This document shows positions 1 through 11,613 of a stretch of 64,000 nucleotides of DNA, one piece after another (the stretch's first letter is position 1; each line of letters opens with the position of its first letter). The notes beneath the pieces are model-generated. The model saw only the letters and a list, made by a program, of their open reading frames with translations. It did not search any database and had not been told where the DNA came from. The DNA comes from Chamaelirium japonicum. Taxonomy: Eukaryota; Streptophyta; Magnoliopsida; Liliales; Melanthiaceae. The position numbers and the translations under genes were made by a program. Location: positions 30,409,209 through 30,473,208 of the forward strand of contig OX393549.1 in assembly GCA_947650365.1 (NCBI GenBank). Reading direction: 5' to 3'.

Positions 1-2755
1 TCGTCCGATCCATTCTAATTCATTCGCACGAATGTATCCATTCTAATTCATTCGTACGATCCATTCTAATTCATTCGTACGATCCATTCTAATTCATTCG
101 TAAGATCCATTCTAATTCATTCGTATGATCCATTCTAATTCATTCGTACGATCCATTCTAATTCATTCGCACGAATGTATCCATTCTAGTTCATTCGTAC
201 GATCCATTCTAATTCGCATGAATGTAACCATTCTAATTCATTCATTTGATCCATTCTAATTCATTCGTCCGATCCATTCTAATTCATTCGCACGAATATA
301 TCCATTCTAATTCATTCGTACTATCCATTCTAATTCATTCGTAAGATCCATTCAAATTCATTCGTACGATCCATTCTAATTCATTTGTACGATCCATTCT
401 AATTCATTCGCATGAATGTATCCATTCTAGTTCATTCGTACGATCCATTCTAATTCATTCGTATGATCAATTCTAATTTATTCGCACGATCCATTCTAAT
501 TCATTCGTACGATCAATTCTAATTCATTCGCACGAATGTATCCATTCTAATTCATTCGTACGATCCTGAATTAGAATGGATCGTACGAATGAATTAAAAT
601 GGATACCTTTGTGCATATGAATTAGAATGGATCGTACGAATGAATTAGAATGGATCATATTAATGAATTAGAATGGATCGTACGAATGAATTAGAATGGA
701 TCGTACGAATGAATTAGAATGGATCTTACGAATGGATACATTCGTGCGAATGAATTAGAATGGATCGGACGAATGAATTAGAATGGATCGTACGAATGAA
801 TTAGAATGGATCGTACGAATGAATTAGAATGGATCAAATGAATGAATTAGGATGGTTACATTCATGCGAATGAATTAGAATGGATCCTACGAATGGATTA
901 GAATGGATCGTACGAATGGATTAGAATGGATACATTCGAGCGAATGAATTAGAATGGATCGTACGAATGAAATTAGAATGGATCGTACGAATGAATTAGA
1001 ATAGATCGTATGAATGAATTAGAATGGATCGTACGAATGAATTAGAATGGATCGTACGAATAAATTAGAATGGATACATTCGTCCGAATGAATTAGAATG
1101 GATCATACGAATGAGTAAGAATGGATCGTACGAATGAAATACAATAGATTGTACAAATGAATTAGAATGGATCCTACGAATGAATTAGAATGGATCGTGA
1201 GAAAGAATTAGAATGGATTGTATGAATGAATTAGAGTGGATCGTATGAATGAATTAGAATGGATCGTGCGAATGAATTCGAATGGATCGTACGAATTCAT
1301 TCTAATTCATTCCTACAATCCATTCTAATTCTTTCACACGATCCATTCTAATTCATTCGTACGTTCCATTCTAATTCATTAGCACGATCCATGCTAATTC
1401 ATTCGTACGATCTATTCTAATTTATTCGTACGATCCATTCTAATTTCATTCGTACGATCCATTCTAATTCATTCGCTCGAATGTATCCATTCTAATCCAT
1501 TCGTACGATCCATTCTAATCCATTTGTACTATCCATTCTAATTCATTCGCATGAATGTAACCATTCTAATTCATTCATTTGATCCATTCTAATTCATTCG
1601 TACGATCCATTCTAATTCATTCGTCCGATCCATTCTAATTCATTCGCACGAAGGTATCCATTCTAATTCATTCGTACGATCCATTCTAATTCATTCGTAC
1701 GATCCATTCTAATTCATTCGTAAGATCCATTCTAATTCATTCGTACGATCCATTCTAATTCATTCGTACGATCCATTGTAATTCATTCGCACGAATGTAT
1801 CCATTCTAGTTCATTCGTACGATCCATTCTAATTCATTCGTACGATCCATTCTAATTCATTCGCACGATCCATTCTAATTCATTCGTACGATCAATTCTA
1901 ATTCATTCGCACGAATATATCCATTCTAATTCATTCGTACGATCCTGAATTAGAATGGATCGTACGAATGAATTAGAATGGATACCTTTGTGCATATGAA
2001 TTAGAATGGATCGTACGAATGAATTAGAATGGATCATGTTAATGAATTAGAATGGATCGTACGAATGAATTAGAATGGATCGTACGAATAAATTAGAATG
2101 GATCTTACGAATGGATTAGAATGGATACATTCGTGCGAATGAATTAGAATGGATCTTACGAATGGATTAGAATGGAGACATTCGTGCGAATGAATTAGAA
2201 TGGATCGGACGAATGAATTATAATGGATCGTACGAATGAATTAGAATGGATCAAATAAATGAATTAGAATGGTTACATTCATGCGAATGAATTAGAATGG
2301 ATCGTACGAATGGATTAGCATGGAACATACGAATGGATTAGAATGGATACATTCGAGCGAATGAATTAGAATGGATCGTACGAATGAAATTAGAATGGAT
2401 CGTATGAATGAATTAGAATAGATCGTACGAATGAATTAGAATGGATCGTACGAATGAATTAGAATGGATCGTACGAATAAATTAGAATGGATACATTCGT
2501 CCGAATGAATTAGAATGGATCATACAAATGAGTAAGAATGGACCGTACGAATGAAATAGAATAGATTGTACGAATGAATTAGAATGGATCCTACGAATGA
2601 ATTAGAATGGATCGTGTGAAAGAATTAGAATGGATTGTATGAATGAATTAGAATGGATCGTGCGAATGAATTAGAATGGATCGTATGAATGAATTAGAAT
2701 GGATCGTGCTAATGAATTAGAATTGATCGAACGAATGAATTAGCATGGATCGTGC
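1..2755. repeat. Satellite array, two inverted units of about 1.4 kb
   Basis: No gene is present. The stretch is a near-uninterrupted array of the 23-bp monomer (example 61-83: CCATTC, then TAATTCATT, then CGTACGAT), with 28-bp variants in which the core is CGCACGAATGTAT (example 10-37). Orientation is forward at 1-566, reverse at about 567-1293, forward at about 1294-1945 and reverse at about 1946-2755. The forward-to-reverse junction, marked by CGATCCTGAATTAG, occurs at 561 and again at 1940. The stretch is therefore two diverged tandem copies of one fold-back unit of about 1.38 kb. Each copy carries a marker monomer, TACCTTTGTGCATATG, at 604 and 1983. The whole region is duplicated from 23569 onward, so the array probably continues left of the window. 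Confidence 0.95.
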
Positions 2756-5308
2756 ATTCGTATGATCCATTCTAATTCATTCGTAAGATCCATTCTAATT
2801 CATTCGTACTATCCATTCTAATTCATTCGTACGATCCATTCTAATTCATACGCACGAATGTATCCATTCTAGTTCATTCTTACGATCCATTCTAATTCAA
2901 TCGTACGATCCATTCGAATTCATTCATACGATCTATTCTAATTCATTCATACAATCCATTCTAATTCTTTCACACGATCCATTCTAATTCAATCGTACGA
3001 TTCATTCTAATTCATTCGCACAATCCATTCTATTTCATTCGTACGATCCATTCTTACTCATTCGTATGATCCATTCTAATTAATTCGCACGAATGTTTCC
3101 ATAATGGATCATACGAATGAGTAAGAATGGATCGTACGAATGAAATAGAATGGATTGTGCGAATGAATTAGAATGGACCGTACGAATGAATTAGAATGGA
3201 TACATTCGTGCGAATGAATCAGAATGGATCGGACGAATAAATTAGAATGGATCGGACGAATGAATTAGAATGGATCATACAAATGAATTAGAATGGATCA
3301 TACGAATAAATTAGAATGGATACATTCGTCCGAATGAATTAGAATGGATCATACGAATGAGTAAGAATGGATCGTACGAATGAAATAGAATAGATTGTAC
3401 GAATGAATTAGAATGGATCGTGCGAATGAATTAGAATGGATCATACGAATGAATTAGAATGGATCGTACGAATGAATTAGAATGGATCGTGCGAATGAAT
3501 TAGAATGGATCATATTAATGAATTAGAATGGATCGTACGAATGAATTAGAATGGATACATTCGTGCGAATGAATTAGAATGGATCGTGAGAATCCATTAG
3601 ACTAGATCGTGCGAATGAATAAGAATGGATCATACGAATGAATTAGAATGGATCGTACGAATTAATTAGAATGGATACATTCGTGCGAATGAATTAGAAT
3701 GGATTGTATGAATGAATTAGAATGGATCGTACGAATGAATTAGAATGGATAATACGAATTAATTAGAATGGATCAAACGAATGAATTAGAATGGATCGTA
3801 CGAATCAATTAGAATGGATCGTACGAATGAACTAGAATGGATCGTACGAATGAACTAGAATGGATACATTCGTGCGAATGAATTAGAATGGATCGTACGA
3901 ATGAATTAGAATGGATCGTACGATTCATTCTAATTCATTCGTATGATCCATTCTAATACATTTGTACGATTCATGCTAATTCATTCGCACGATCCATTCT
4001 AATTCATTTGTACGATCCATTCTTATTCATTCATACGATCCATTCTAATTCATTCGCACAATCCATTCTAATTCATTCGTACAATCCATTCTAATTCATT
4101 CGTATGATCCATTCTAACTCATTCGGTGGATCCATTCTAATTCATTCCTATGATCCATTCTAATTCGTTCCCACGATCCATTCTAATTTATTCGTACGAT
4201 CCATTTAGATTCATTCGCACAAATGTATCCATTCAAATTCATGCGTACGATCCAGTCTAATTCATTCTTACGATCCATTCTAATTCATTCGCACAAATAT
4301 ATCCATTCTAAATCTTTCGTACGATGCATTCTAATTCATTCGTACGATCCATTCTAATTCATTCGTACGATCCATTCTAATTCATTCGTACGATCCATTC
4401 TAATTCATTCACACGAATGTATCCATTCTAATTCATTCGTACAATTCATTCTATTTCATTCGTACGATCCATTCTTACTCATTCGTATGATCCATTCTAA
4501 TTCATTCGTATGATCCATTCTAATTCATTCGTACGATCCATTCTAATTCATTCGTACGATCCATTCTAATTCATTCGCACGATCCATTCTAATTCATTCA
4601 TACGATCCATTCTAATTCATTCATACGATCCATTCTAATTCATTCCTACAATCCATTCTAATTCATTCGCCCGATCCATTCTAATTCATTCATACGATCC
4701 ATTCTATTCGAATGGATCATGCGATCCATTCGAATTCATTCGCACGATCCATTCTAATTCATTCATACGATCCATTCTAATTTATTCATACAATGCATTC
4801 TAATTCTTTCACACGATCCATTCTAATTCATTCGTACGATCCATTCTAATTCATTCGTACAATCCATTCTATTTCATTTGTACGATCCATTCTTACTCAT
4901 TCGTATGATCCATTCTAATTCATTCGTACGATCCATTCTAATTCATATGTACGATCCATTCTAATTCATTCGTACAATCCATTCTATTTCATTCGCACGA
5001 TCCATTCTTACTTATTCGTATGATCCATTCTAATTCATTCGCACGAATGTATCCATTCTAATTCATTCATACAATCCATTCTAATTCATTCCGTACGATC
5101 CATTCTAATTCATTCGTACGATCGTACGAATGAGTTAGAATGGATCGTACGAATGAATTAGAATAGATTGTGCGAATGAATTAGAATGGATCGTACGAAT
5201 GAATTAGAATGGATCGTACGAATGAATTAGAATGGATCATACGAATGAGTAAGAATGGATCGTACGAATGAATTAGAATGGATCGTACGAATAAATTAGA
5301 ATGGATAC
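2756..5308. repeat. Satellite array with four orientation blocks
   Basis: Only 23/28-bp satellite monomers are seen. Orientation is forward at about 2756-3098, reverse at about 3099-3912, forward at about 3913-5121 and reverse at about 5122-5308. The 3098 switch has the recurrent form TCCATAATGG. The 3912 switch lies in GATCGTACGATTC, inside the palindromic core. The 5121 switch is a 22-bp perfect palindrome at 5111-5132. A single reverse-oriented monomer is stranded in forward sequence near 4705-4722. The block ends at the target-site duplication of the LTR insertion. Confidence 0.95.
5304..5308. repeat. Left target-site duplication, GATAC
   Basis: GATAC flanks the LTR insertion on the left and is repeated at 8193-8197 on the right. 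The next base is A on both sides, so the duplication could be read as six bases. Five is the usual length for Ty3/gypsy elements. The paralogous empty site at 28716-28720 has a single GATAC in otherwise matching sequence, which supports a true duplication over a chance satellite match. Confidence 0.85.
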
Positions 5309-5311
5309 AAA

Positions 5312-5329
5312 TCCCCGGCAACGGCGCCA
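5312..5329 (-). other. Primer-binding site complementary to tRNA-Asp
   Basis: The plus strand reads TCCCCGGCAACGGCGCCA. This equals the last 18 nt of plant tRNA-Asp including CCA, so the minus strand is the complementary primer-binding site of a retroelement. Eighteen nucleotides is the distance from the tRNA 3' end to the modified A58, where reverse transcriptase normally stops. The site is separated from the LTR end (5336) by six bases. The rest of a tRNA is absent, so it is not a tRNA gene. Confidence 0.9.
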
Positions 5330-5659
5330 AAAACTTGATGCGATCTAAACTAATCCTAAATTAAGGGGTTAATTTGATCTAAATTATAACTCGCAAGTGC
5401 ACGAATCGCTTTGTAGGAGCGGTACGTATTACGAGGTCGATCCCACAGGGATTGCTAATGAGGGAAGTTTTCTAATCTAGGGTTATTAACTATTTGACCT
5501 AAATTACTTTAAAAGGTAGTTTAATTGGAGTTGATTTGTTTTGAGATTAAAAGCAAACTAATTAAGGAAAGGAAAACAAACTAGTTACGGTAAGTCGAGT
5601 TTCAAGTGGAGAAGGTACTAAGGCATTCGAATCCACCTCGGTTATTCGTAGTTACTAGG

Positions 5660-5665
5660 TTTATT
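5660..5665 (-). terminator. Possible polyadenylation signal of the LTR
   Basis: The minus strand reads AATAAA here, about 730 bases downstream of the presumed transcription start in the LTR. It would place the end of the R region near 5640. The only evidence is the hexamer and its position, and plant signals are loose. Confidence 0.3.
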
Positions 5666-6418
5666 TAGATTCATCTATGCGAACGAGTAGCATGCGGGAA
5701 TACTATTCCCGTGCTCGACTCGAGAATATGATCGTTAGGCTCTTAATTAGATTGAAGACATATGTATGATTCAACTTTCATGCAAAGATGTATTAGAACA
5801 GAGCATTAGATGTCTAACTAAAGCACAACTAATCAAGATTCTAAATTTTTCGTTGATAACATGCATTGATTAATACGATGATTCATCATAACGACAAAGG
5901 ATGCATGACATACTATGTGAGAGACTTCCATCATAATAATCCGATAATTGAATCAAATATTCGATTATGAGTGCATGTCATAGACAATATAAATAAACCT
6001 AATAATTATTCATAACCGGGGTTTCATCTAAGCCTTAGCAATGGATTTAGTTCATCATGGTTCGCATTACATCAAAAGTAAAAGAAGGGAAGAACAAAAT
6101 ACAGATCATGCTCGAAATACGCTTTTGCTCTTCGTGGTCCTCCTCTCCGATCGATGCTCCTTCACTTCGACTCGGCTACGGCACGGCTTCGATGGTACGA
6201 TGGTGGCTCGGATGGTGAACGAATGACGGAGGAGTCTTGGAGGTAGAGGCTAGGGTTTTTCGTAGGTGGTGGCCGGTGGATATGGAAGATGGTGTCTAGG
6301 GCTCGGTGGTACGAGATGGTTTTCGGATCGATCCTAAGTGGTAGATGGCCAAAAGTTCGGTGGTGATGGGCTTAGGTATGGTCGTCCAAGCTCTTTTCCC
6401 CGTTTTCCCGAGCCCCCC

Positions 6419-6426
6419 CTTATATA
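6419..6426 (-). promoter_or_regulatory. TATA box of the minus-strand LTR
   Basis: The minus strand reads CTCCTATATAAGGGGGG, a good plant TATA-box context, with TATATAAG at 6426-6419. A CT-rich tract lies directly upstream, as in many plant LTR promoters. Transcription would start near 6390 and run toward lower coordinates, through U5 and the primer-binding site into the satellite. Confidence 0.65.
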
Positions 6427-7290
6427 GGAGAGAGAGAGAGTCAAGGAGAGAGAGCGGATCCCGGAGAGAGAACCAAGGGCCAAGGGACGGCTGTAAGATG
6501 AAGTCGGGCGGCTGGGTCGAGTTGGAAAGAGTGAGAGAAGTTCGGTTGGCTTCCAATCGGGTAGGAGTGCATTAGAGAGAGAGAGTAGAGGGCAGCGGAC
6601 GTGCATGGCTCGAGTTTCGGTTCTAGAGAGAGAAAGGAAAGAATAGAGAGAGAATCAAAGAAGGAGAGAGAGACGATCGGGGTCTGTTATGGAAGGCGAG
6701 AGAGAGACGATCGGAACGGGATGGGCCGGGCGGTTAGGTTTGCATGGGATAGGTGGGATCGGACGGCTGGGTTTTAGAGAGAGAACCCAGGCTGGGCAGT
6801 TGAGAGGAAATCAGGGAGGAGAGAGAGAGTAGTTCAGGTTAGAGAGCTGGCCGATGCTGGGTTCAGCTGGAGAGTTGGACGGAAGAGATAGAGAGAGAGC
6901 GGAACCGAGAGAGAGGGTTTCGGGGGGAGAAAAACCAGGAGGAGAGAGAGAGACGTGCGGCCTAGAGAGAGAAAGTAGGAAGAGAGAGAATCTCGGAGAG
7001 AGAACGTGGAAGAGAGATTCGGTCTGCTGTTATGGGAATGGATGGCTGTGATCTAATGCATGGACGGAAGAAGAGAGAAGTGGAGAGCTGGGTTTGCATA
7101 AAATAATTGGGATCGGACAGCTGTGTGGAACGGGCGGCTGTGATCTGGTGCAGCTGGTTGGGTCTAGAGAAAATAGGGAGAGAGCTGGAGTTCGGTGTGC
7201 ATGGGATCACATGGGGGCTACATGCATGGGTACGTAATGCATCAGACGGCTGTGATATTGTTAGAGAGAGAGGGTCGGCTGGGTAGTTGG
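6424..7290. repeat. GA-rich, low-complexity part of U3
   Basis: Short runs of GAGAGA recur every few tens of bases. They are mixed with a degenerate recurring element centred on GACGGCTG (for example near 6485, 6770, 7245 and 7425). Variants such as GGACAGCTGTG and GGGCGGCTGTGATCTG occur near 7115 and 7133. This looks like decayed tandem repetition inside the LTR. It creates spurious open frames on both strands. Confidence 0.6.
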
Positions 7291-8192
7291 GTTCACATGC
7301 AAGTATGCATGGGTTTGGTTCTAGGATCGGACGGGTTCGAGGATCAGACGGTGTTGATTAAATAGGAAGGCTGTATCACTTTTGCACATGCATATGCATG
7401 CCTGACTGTTGGGAATTGTAAGGGACGGCTGCGATGATGAGGTGGCGCATGAGGATTGATGCAATGGAGGGCTGTGATTGGGTCTCGGTGCAATGGATTA
7501 GGTGGCACGGATGAGTCGGATGCGAAGTTGGGCTTGGGTTTGTTTGCATAGGATTAATTGGAATTAGGGGTGGTAATAGGTCGGTTTTGATCGGAATTTC
7601 ATGAGAGGCAGGTAGGGATGTATGTAAGAGATGGGATCTACGAAGGTGCATCAGATGGAATTGATCAAGGCCGTGCCATCTTCACGAGTCACCATCATGA
7701 TCATTAAGCTCCGTAGAATGTCCGAGGGTCTTCTCTTGTTCACATCATGCAATTCGTCCGCCCGATGAAGTTAATTCTCCGCCAAATCATGTACTTAGCC
7801 TTTGCTCCATTGTTCTTCAGAAACTGCTTCAAAACATATTGTGCATCCTTCATCGGGTCACCGTGAGAGTATCCAATGCTTCAACATGATGCCCTTGAAC
7901 TGATTGCATCGCGAACCGGGTCAAATCCCTGAAAGACACACATGAAATGACGCGTGTAAGATTCCAATGCGATTATCGATAAAAGGATAATTTGGACTGT
8001 GGGGTTCTGTATCTTTCATGCATGCAATGTATGAGAGCGAACCAATATGCCGTTGGGTTCGTATGAAAGTCTACTATATCGTGGTACAAAGAGACTCATG
8101 CAGTTTACGTGCATTATGAAAGTTTTACGTAGCAAAGTGACGCTATGTGCATGAGAAAGAAATGATAAATCGCACCAAATGGACGCTCAACA

Positions 8193-8197
8193 GATAC
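8193..8197. repeat. Right target-site duplication, GATAC
   Basis: This is the second copy of the 5-bp GATAC found at 5304-5308, directly after the LTR terminal CA. The satellite cassette resumes in phase here (ATACATTCGTCCG), exactly as in the uninterrupted paralog at 28716 onward. Confidence 0.85.
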
Positions 8198-11100
8198 ATT
8201 CGTCCGAATGAATTAGAATGGATCATACGAATGAGTAAGAATGGATCGTACGAATGAAATAGAATAGATTGTACGAATGAATTAGAATGGATCCTATGAA
8301 TGAATTAGAATGGATCGTGTGAAATACGAATGAATTAGAATGGCTATATTCGTGCAAATGAATTAGAATAGATCGTATGAATGTATTAGAATGGATCGTA
8401 TGAGTGAATTAGAATGGATCGTGCTAATGAATTAGAATGAATTGTATGAATGAATTAGAATGGATCGTACGAATGAATTAGAATGGATCGTACGAATGAA
8501 TTAGAATGGATCGTACGAATGAACTAGAATGGATACATTCGTGCGAATGAATTAGAATGGATCGTACGAATGAATTAGAATGGATCGTGCGAATGAATTA
8601 GAATGGATCGTACGAATGAATTAGAATAGATCGTATGAATGAATTAGAATGGATCGTACGAATGAATTAGAATAGATCGTACGAATGAATTAGAATGGAT
8701 CGTACGAATAAATTAGAATGGATACATTCGTACGAATGAATTAGAATGGATCATACGAATGAGTAAGAATGGATCGTACGAATGAAATAGAATAGATTGT
8801 ACGAATGAATTAGAATGGATCCTACGAATGAATTAGAATGGATCGTGTGAAAAATTAGAATGGATTGTATGAATGAATTAGAATGGATCGTATGAATGAA
8901 TTAGAATGGATCGTGCGAATGAATTCGAATGGATCGTACGAATTCATTCTAATTCATTCATACAATCCATTCTAATTCTTTCACACAATCTATTCTAATT
9001 CATTCGTAGGATCCATTCTAATTCATTCGTACAATCGATTCTATTTCATTCGTACGATCCATTCTTATTCATTCGTATGATCCATTCTAATTCATTCGGA
9101 CGAATGTATCCATTCTAATTTATTCGTATGATCCATTCTAATTCATTCGTACGATCTATTCTAATTCATTCGTACGATCCATTCTAATTCATTCATACGA
9201 TCTATTCTAATTCATTCATACAATCCATCCTAATTCTTTCACACGATCCATTCTAATTCATTCGTACGATCCATTCTAATTCATTCGCACAATCCATTCT
9301 ATTTCATTCGTACGATCCATTCTTACTCATTCGTATGATCCATTCTAATTCATTCGCACGAATGTATCCATAATGGATCATACAAATGAGTAAGAATGGA
9401 TCGTACAAATGAAATAGAATGGATTGTGCAAATGAATTAGAATGGACCGTACGAAAGAATTAGAATGGATACATTCCTACGAATGAATTAGAATGGATCG
9501 TACGAATGAATTAGAATGGATCGTACGAATGAATTAGAATGGATCGTACGAATAAATTAGAATGGATACATTCGTCCGAATGAATTAGAATGGATCATAC
9601 GAATGAGTAAGAATGGATCGTACGAATAAAATAGAATAGATTGTACGAATGAATTAGAATGGATTCGTACGAATGAATTAGAATGGATACATTCGTGCGA
9701 ATGAATTAGAATGGATCGTACGAATGAAATAGAATGGATTGTGCGAATGAATTAGAATGGATCATACGAATGAATTAGAATGGATCGTACGAATTAATTA
9801 GAATGGATACATTCATGCGAATGAATTAGAATGGATTGTATGAATAAATTAGAATGGATCGTACGAATGAATTAGAATGGATCATACGAATTAATTAGAA
9901 TGGATCATACGAATGAATTAGAATGGATCGTACGAATGAATTAGAATGGATCGTACGAATGAAATTGAATGGATACATTCGTGCGAATGAATTAGAATGG
10001 ATTGTGCGAATGAATAAGAACTGATCGTACGAATGAATTAGAATGGATCGTACGAATGAATTAGAATGGATCTTTCGAATGAATTAGAATGGATCGTACG
10101 ACTGAATTAGAATGGATCGTACGAATGAATTAGAATGGATCGTACGAATGAACTAGAATGGATCGTACCAATGAGTAAGAATGGATCGTACGAATGAATA
10201 GAATGAATTAGAATGGATCGGACGAATGAATTAGAATGGATAGTGCGAATGAATTAGAATGGATCGTATGAATGAATTAGAATGGATCGTACGAATGAAT
10301 TAGAATGGATCGTGCGAATGAATTAGAATGGATCGTACGAATGAATTAGAATGGATCGTGTGAAAGAATTAGAACAGATCGTACGAATGAATTACAATGG
10401 ATCGTGCGAATGAATTAGAATGGATCGTACGAATGAATTAGAATGGATACATTTGTGCGAATGAATTAGAATGGATCGTACGAATGAATTAGAATGGATC
10501 GTATGAATGAATTAGAATCGATCGTACGAATGAATTAGAATGGATCGTGCGAATGAATTAGAATGGATCGTACGAATGAATTAGAATGGATCGTACGAAT
10601 GAACTAGAATGGATACATTCGTGCGAATGAATTAGAATGGATCGTACGAATGAATTAGAATGGATCGTACGAATGAATTAGAATGGATCTTACGAATGAA
10701 TTAGAATGGATCGTACGAATGAATTAGAATGGATCGTACGAATGAATTAGAATGGATCGTACGAATGAATTAGAATGGATCGTACGAATGAATTAGAATG
10801 GATCGTGCGAATGAATTAGAATGGATCGTACCAATGAGTAAGAATGGATCGTACGAATGAATAGAATGGATCGTATGAATGAATTAGAATAGATACATTC
10901 GTGTGAATGAATTAGAATGGATCGTATGAATGAATTAGAATAGATTTTGTGAAAGAATTAGAATGGATTAGAATGGATCGTACGTTGAATTAGAATGGAT
11001 ACATTCGTGCGAATGAATTAGAATGGATCGGACGAATGAATTAGAATGGATCGTACGAATGAATTAGAATGGATCGTACGAATGAATTAGAATAGATTGT

Positions 11101-11613
11101 ACGAATGAATTAGAATGGATCAAATGAATGAATTAGAATAGTTACATTCATGCGAATGAATTAGAATGGATCGTACGAATGGATTAGAATGGATCGTACG
11201 AATAGATTAGAATGCATACATTCGTGCGAATGAATTAGAATGTATCATACGAATGAATTAGAATGGATCGTACGAATGAATTAGAATTGATCTTACGAAT
11301 GAATTAGAATGGATCGTACGAATGAATTAGAATGGATCGTACGAATGAATTAGAATGGATACATTCGTGCGAATGAATTAGAATGGATCGGACGAATGAA
11401 TTAGAATGGATCGTACGAATGAATTAGAATGATTCAAATGAATGAATTAGAATGGTTACATTCATGCGAATGAATTAAAATGGATCGTACGGAATGAATT
11501 AGAATGGATTGTATGAATGAATTAGAATGGATACATTCGTGCGAATGAATTAGAATGGATCATATGAATGAGTAAAAATGGATCGTACGAATGAAATAGA
11601 ATGGATTGTACGA
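8193..11613. repeat. Satellite array, first copy of a segmental duplication (right part)
   Basis: Only satellite monomers are seen. Orientation is reverse to about 8942, forward at about 8943-9367 and reverse at about 9368-11611. The segment aligns with 28716-32137 at a constant offset of 20,523-20,524 bases, so almost no indels separate the copies. Shared oddities include a truncated monomer near 8325 (GTGTGAAATACG) and the ACGTTGAATTAG / ACTTTGAATTAG junction near 10983 and 31503. At 11613 the similarity stops: this copy turns to forward orientation while the other copy continues in reverse. Confidence 0.95.

Larger units (their letters stand above)
5309..8192 (-). mobile_element. Single-LTR insertion carrying a primer-binding site (Ty3/gypsy-like)
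   Basis: This is a 2,884-bp insertion in the satellite. In its own orientation (minus strand) it consists of an LTR starting TGTTGAGCG and ending GCATCA (8192 to 5336), a 6-nt spacer AGTTTT, an 18-nt tRNA-Asp primer-binding site, three T residues, and then the target duplication. There is no gag-pol, no polypurine tract and no second LTR. A normal solo LTR would stop at the LTR end. Here the host duplication directly abuts the primer-binding-site side. The tRNA-Asp primer and the long LTR fit the plant Tat/Athila group of Ty3/gypsy elements; that family assignment rests on general knowledge and is not proven here. Compared with the empty paralogous site, the insertion adds exactly the element plus 5 bp. 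Confidence 0.85.
5336..8192 (-). mobile_element. LTR, 2,857 bp, minus orientation
   Basis: The ends are TG...CA: on the plus strand it starts TGATGCG and ends CTCAACA. By the minus-strand TATA box near 6419-6426, U3 is roughly 8192 to 6395 and R-U5 roughly 6395 to 5336. The U3 part next to the promoter is strongly GA-rich on the plus strand (CT-rich on the coding strand). Several open frames of 60-91 codons lie here on both strands. They are compositional, overlap each other and match no domain I recognise. The LTR holds no recognisable gene. Confidence 0.85.

Noticed and set aside
5312..5329. tRNA-Asp gene
   Set aside because: Only the last 18 nt including CCA are present, and CCA is not encoded in plant nuclear tRNA genes. 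The site lies beside an LTR, so it is a primer-binding site.
6041..7651. Several open frames of 61-91 codons on both strands
   Set aside because: They lie in the LTR, mostly in its GA-rich low-complexity part, overlap each other on opposite strands and show no domain.
5309..8192. Ordinary solo LTR from recombination between two LTRs
   Set aside because: That product ends at the LTR termini with the duplication directly outside both. Here the spacer and primer-binding site lie inside the duplication.
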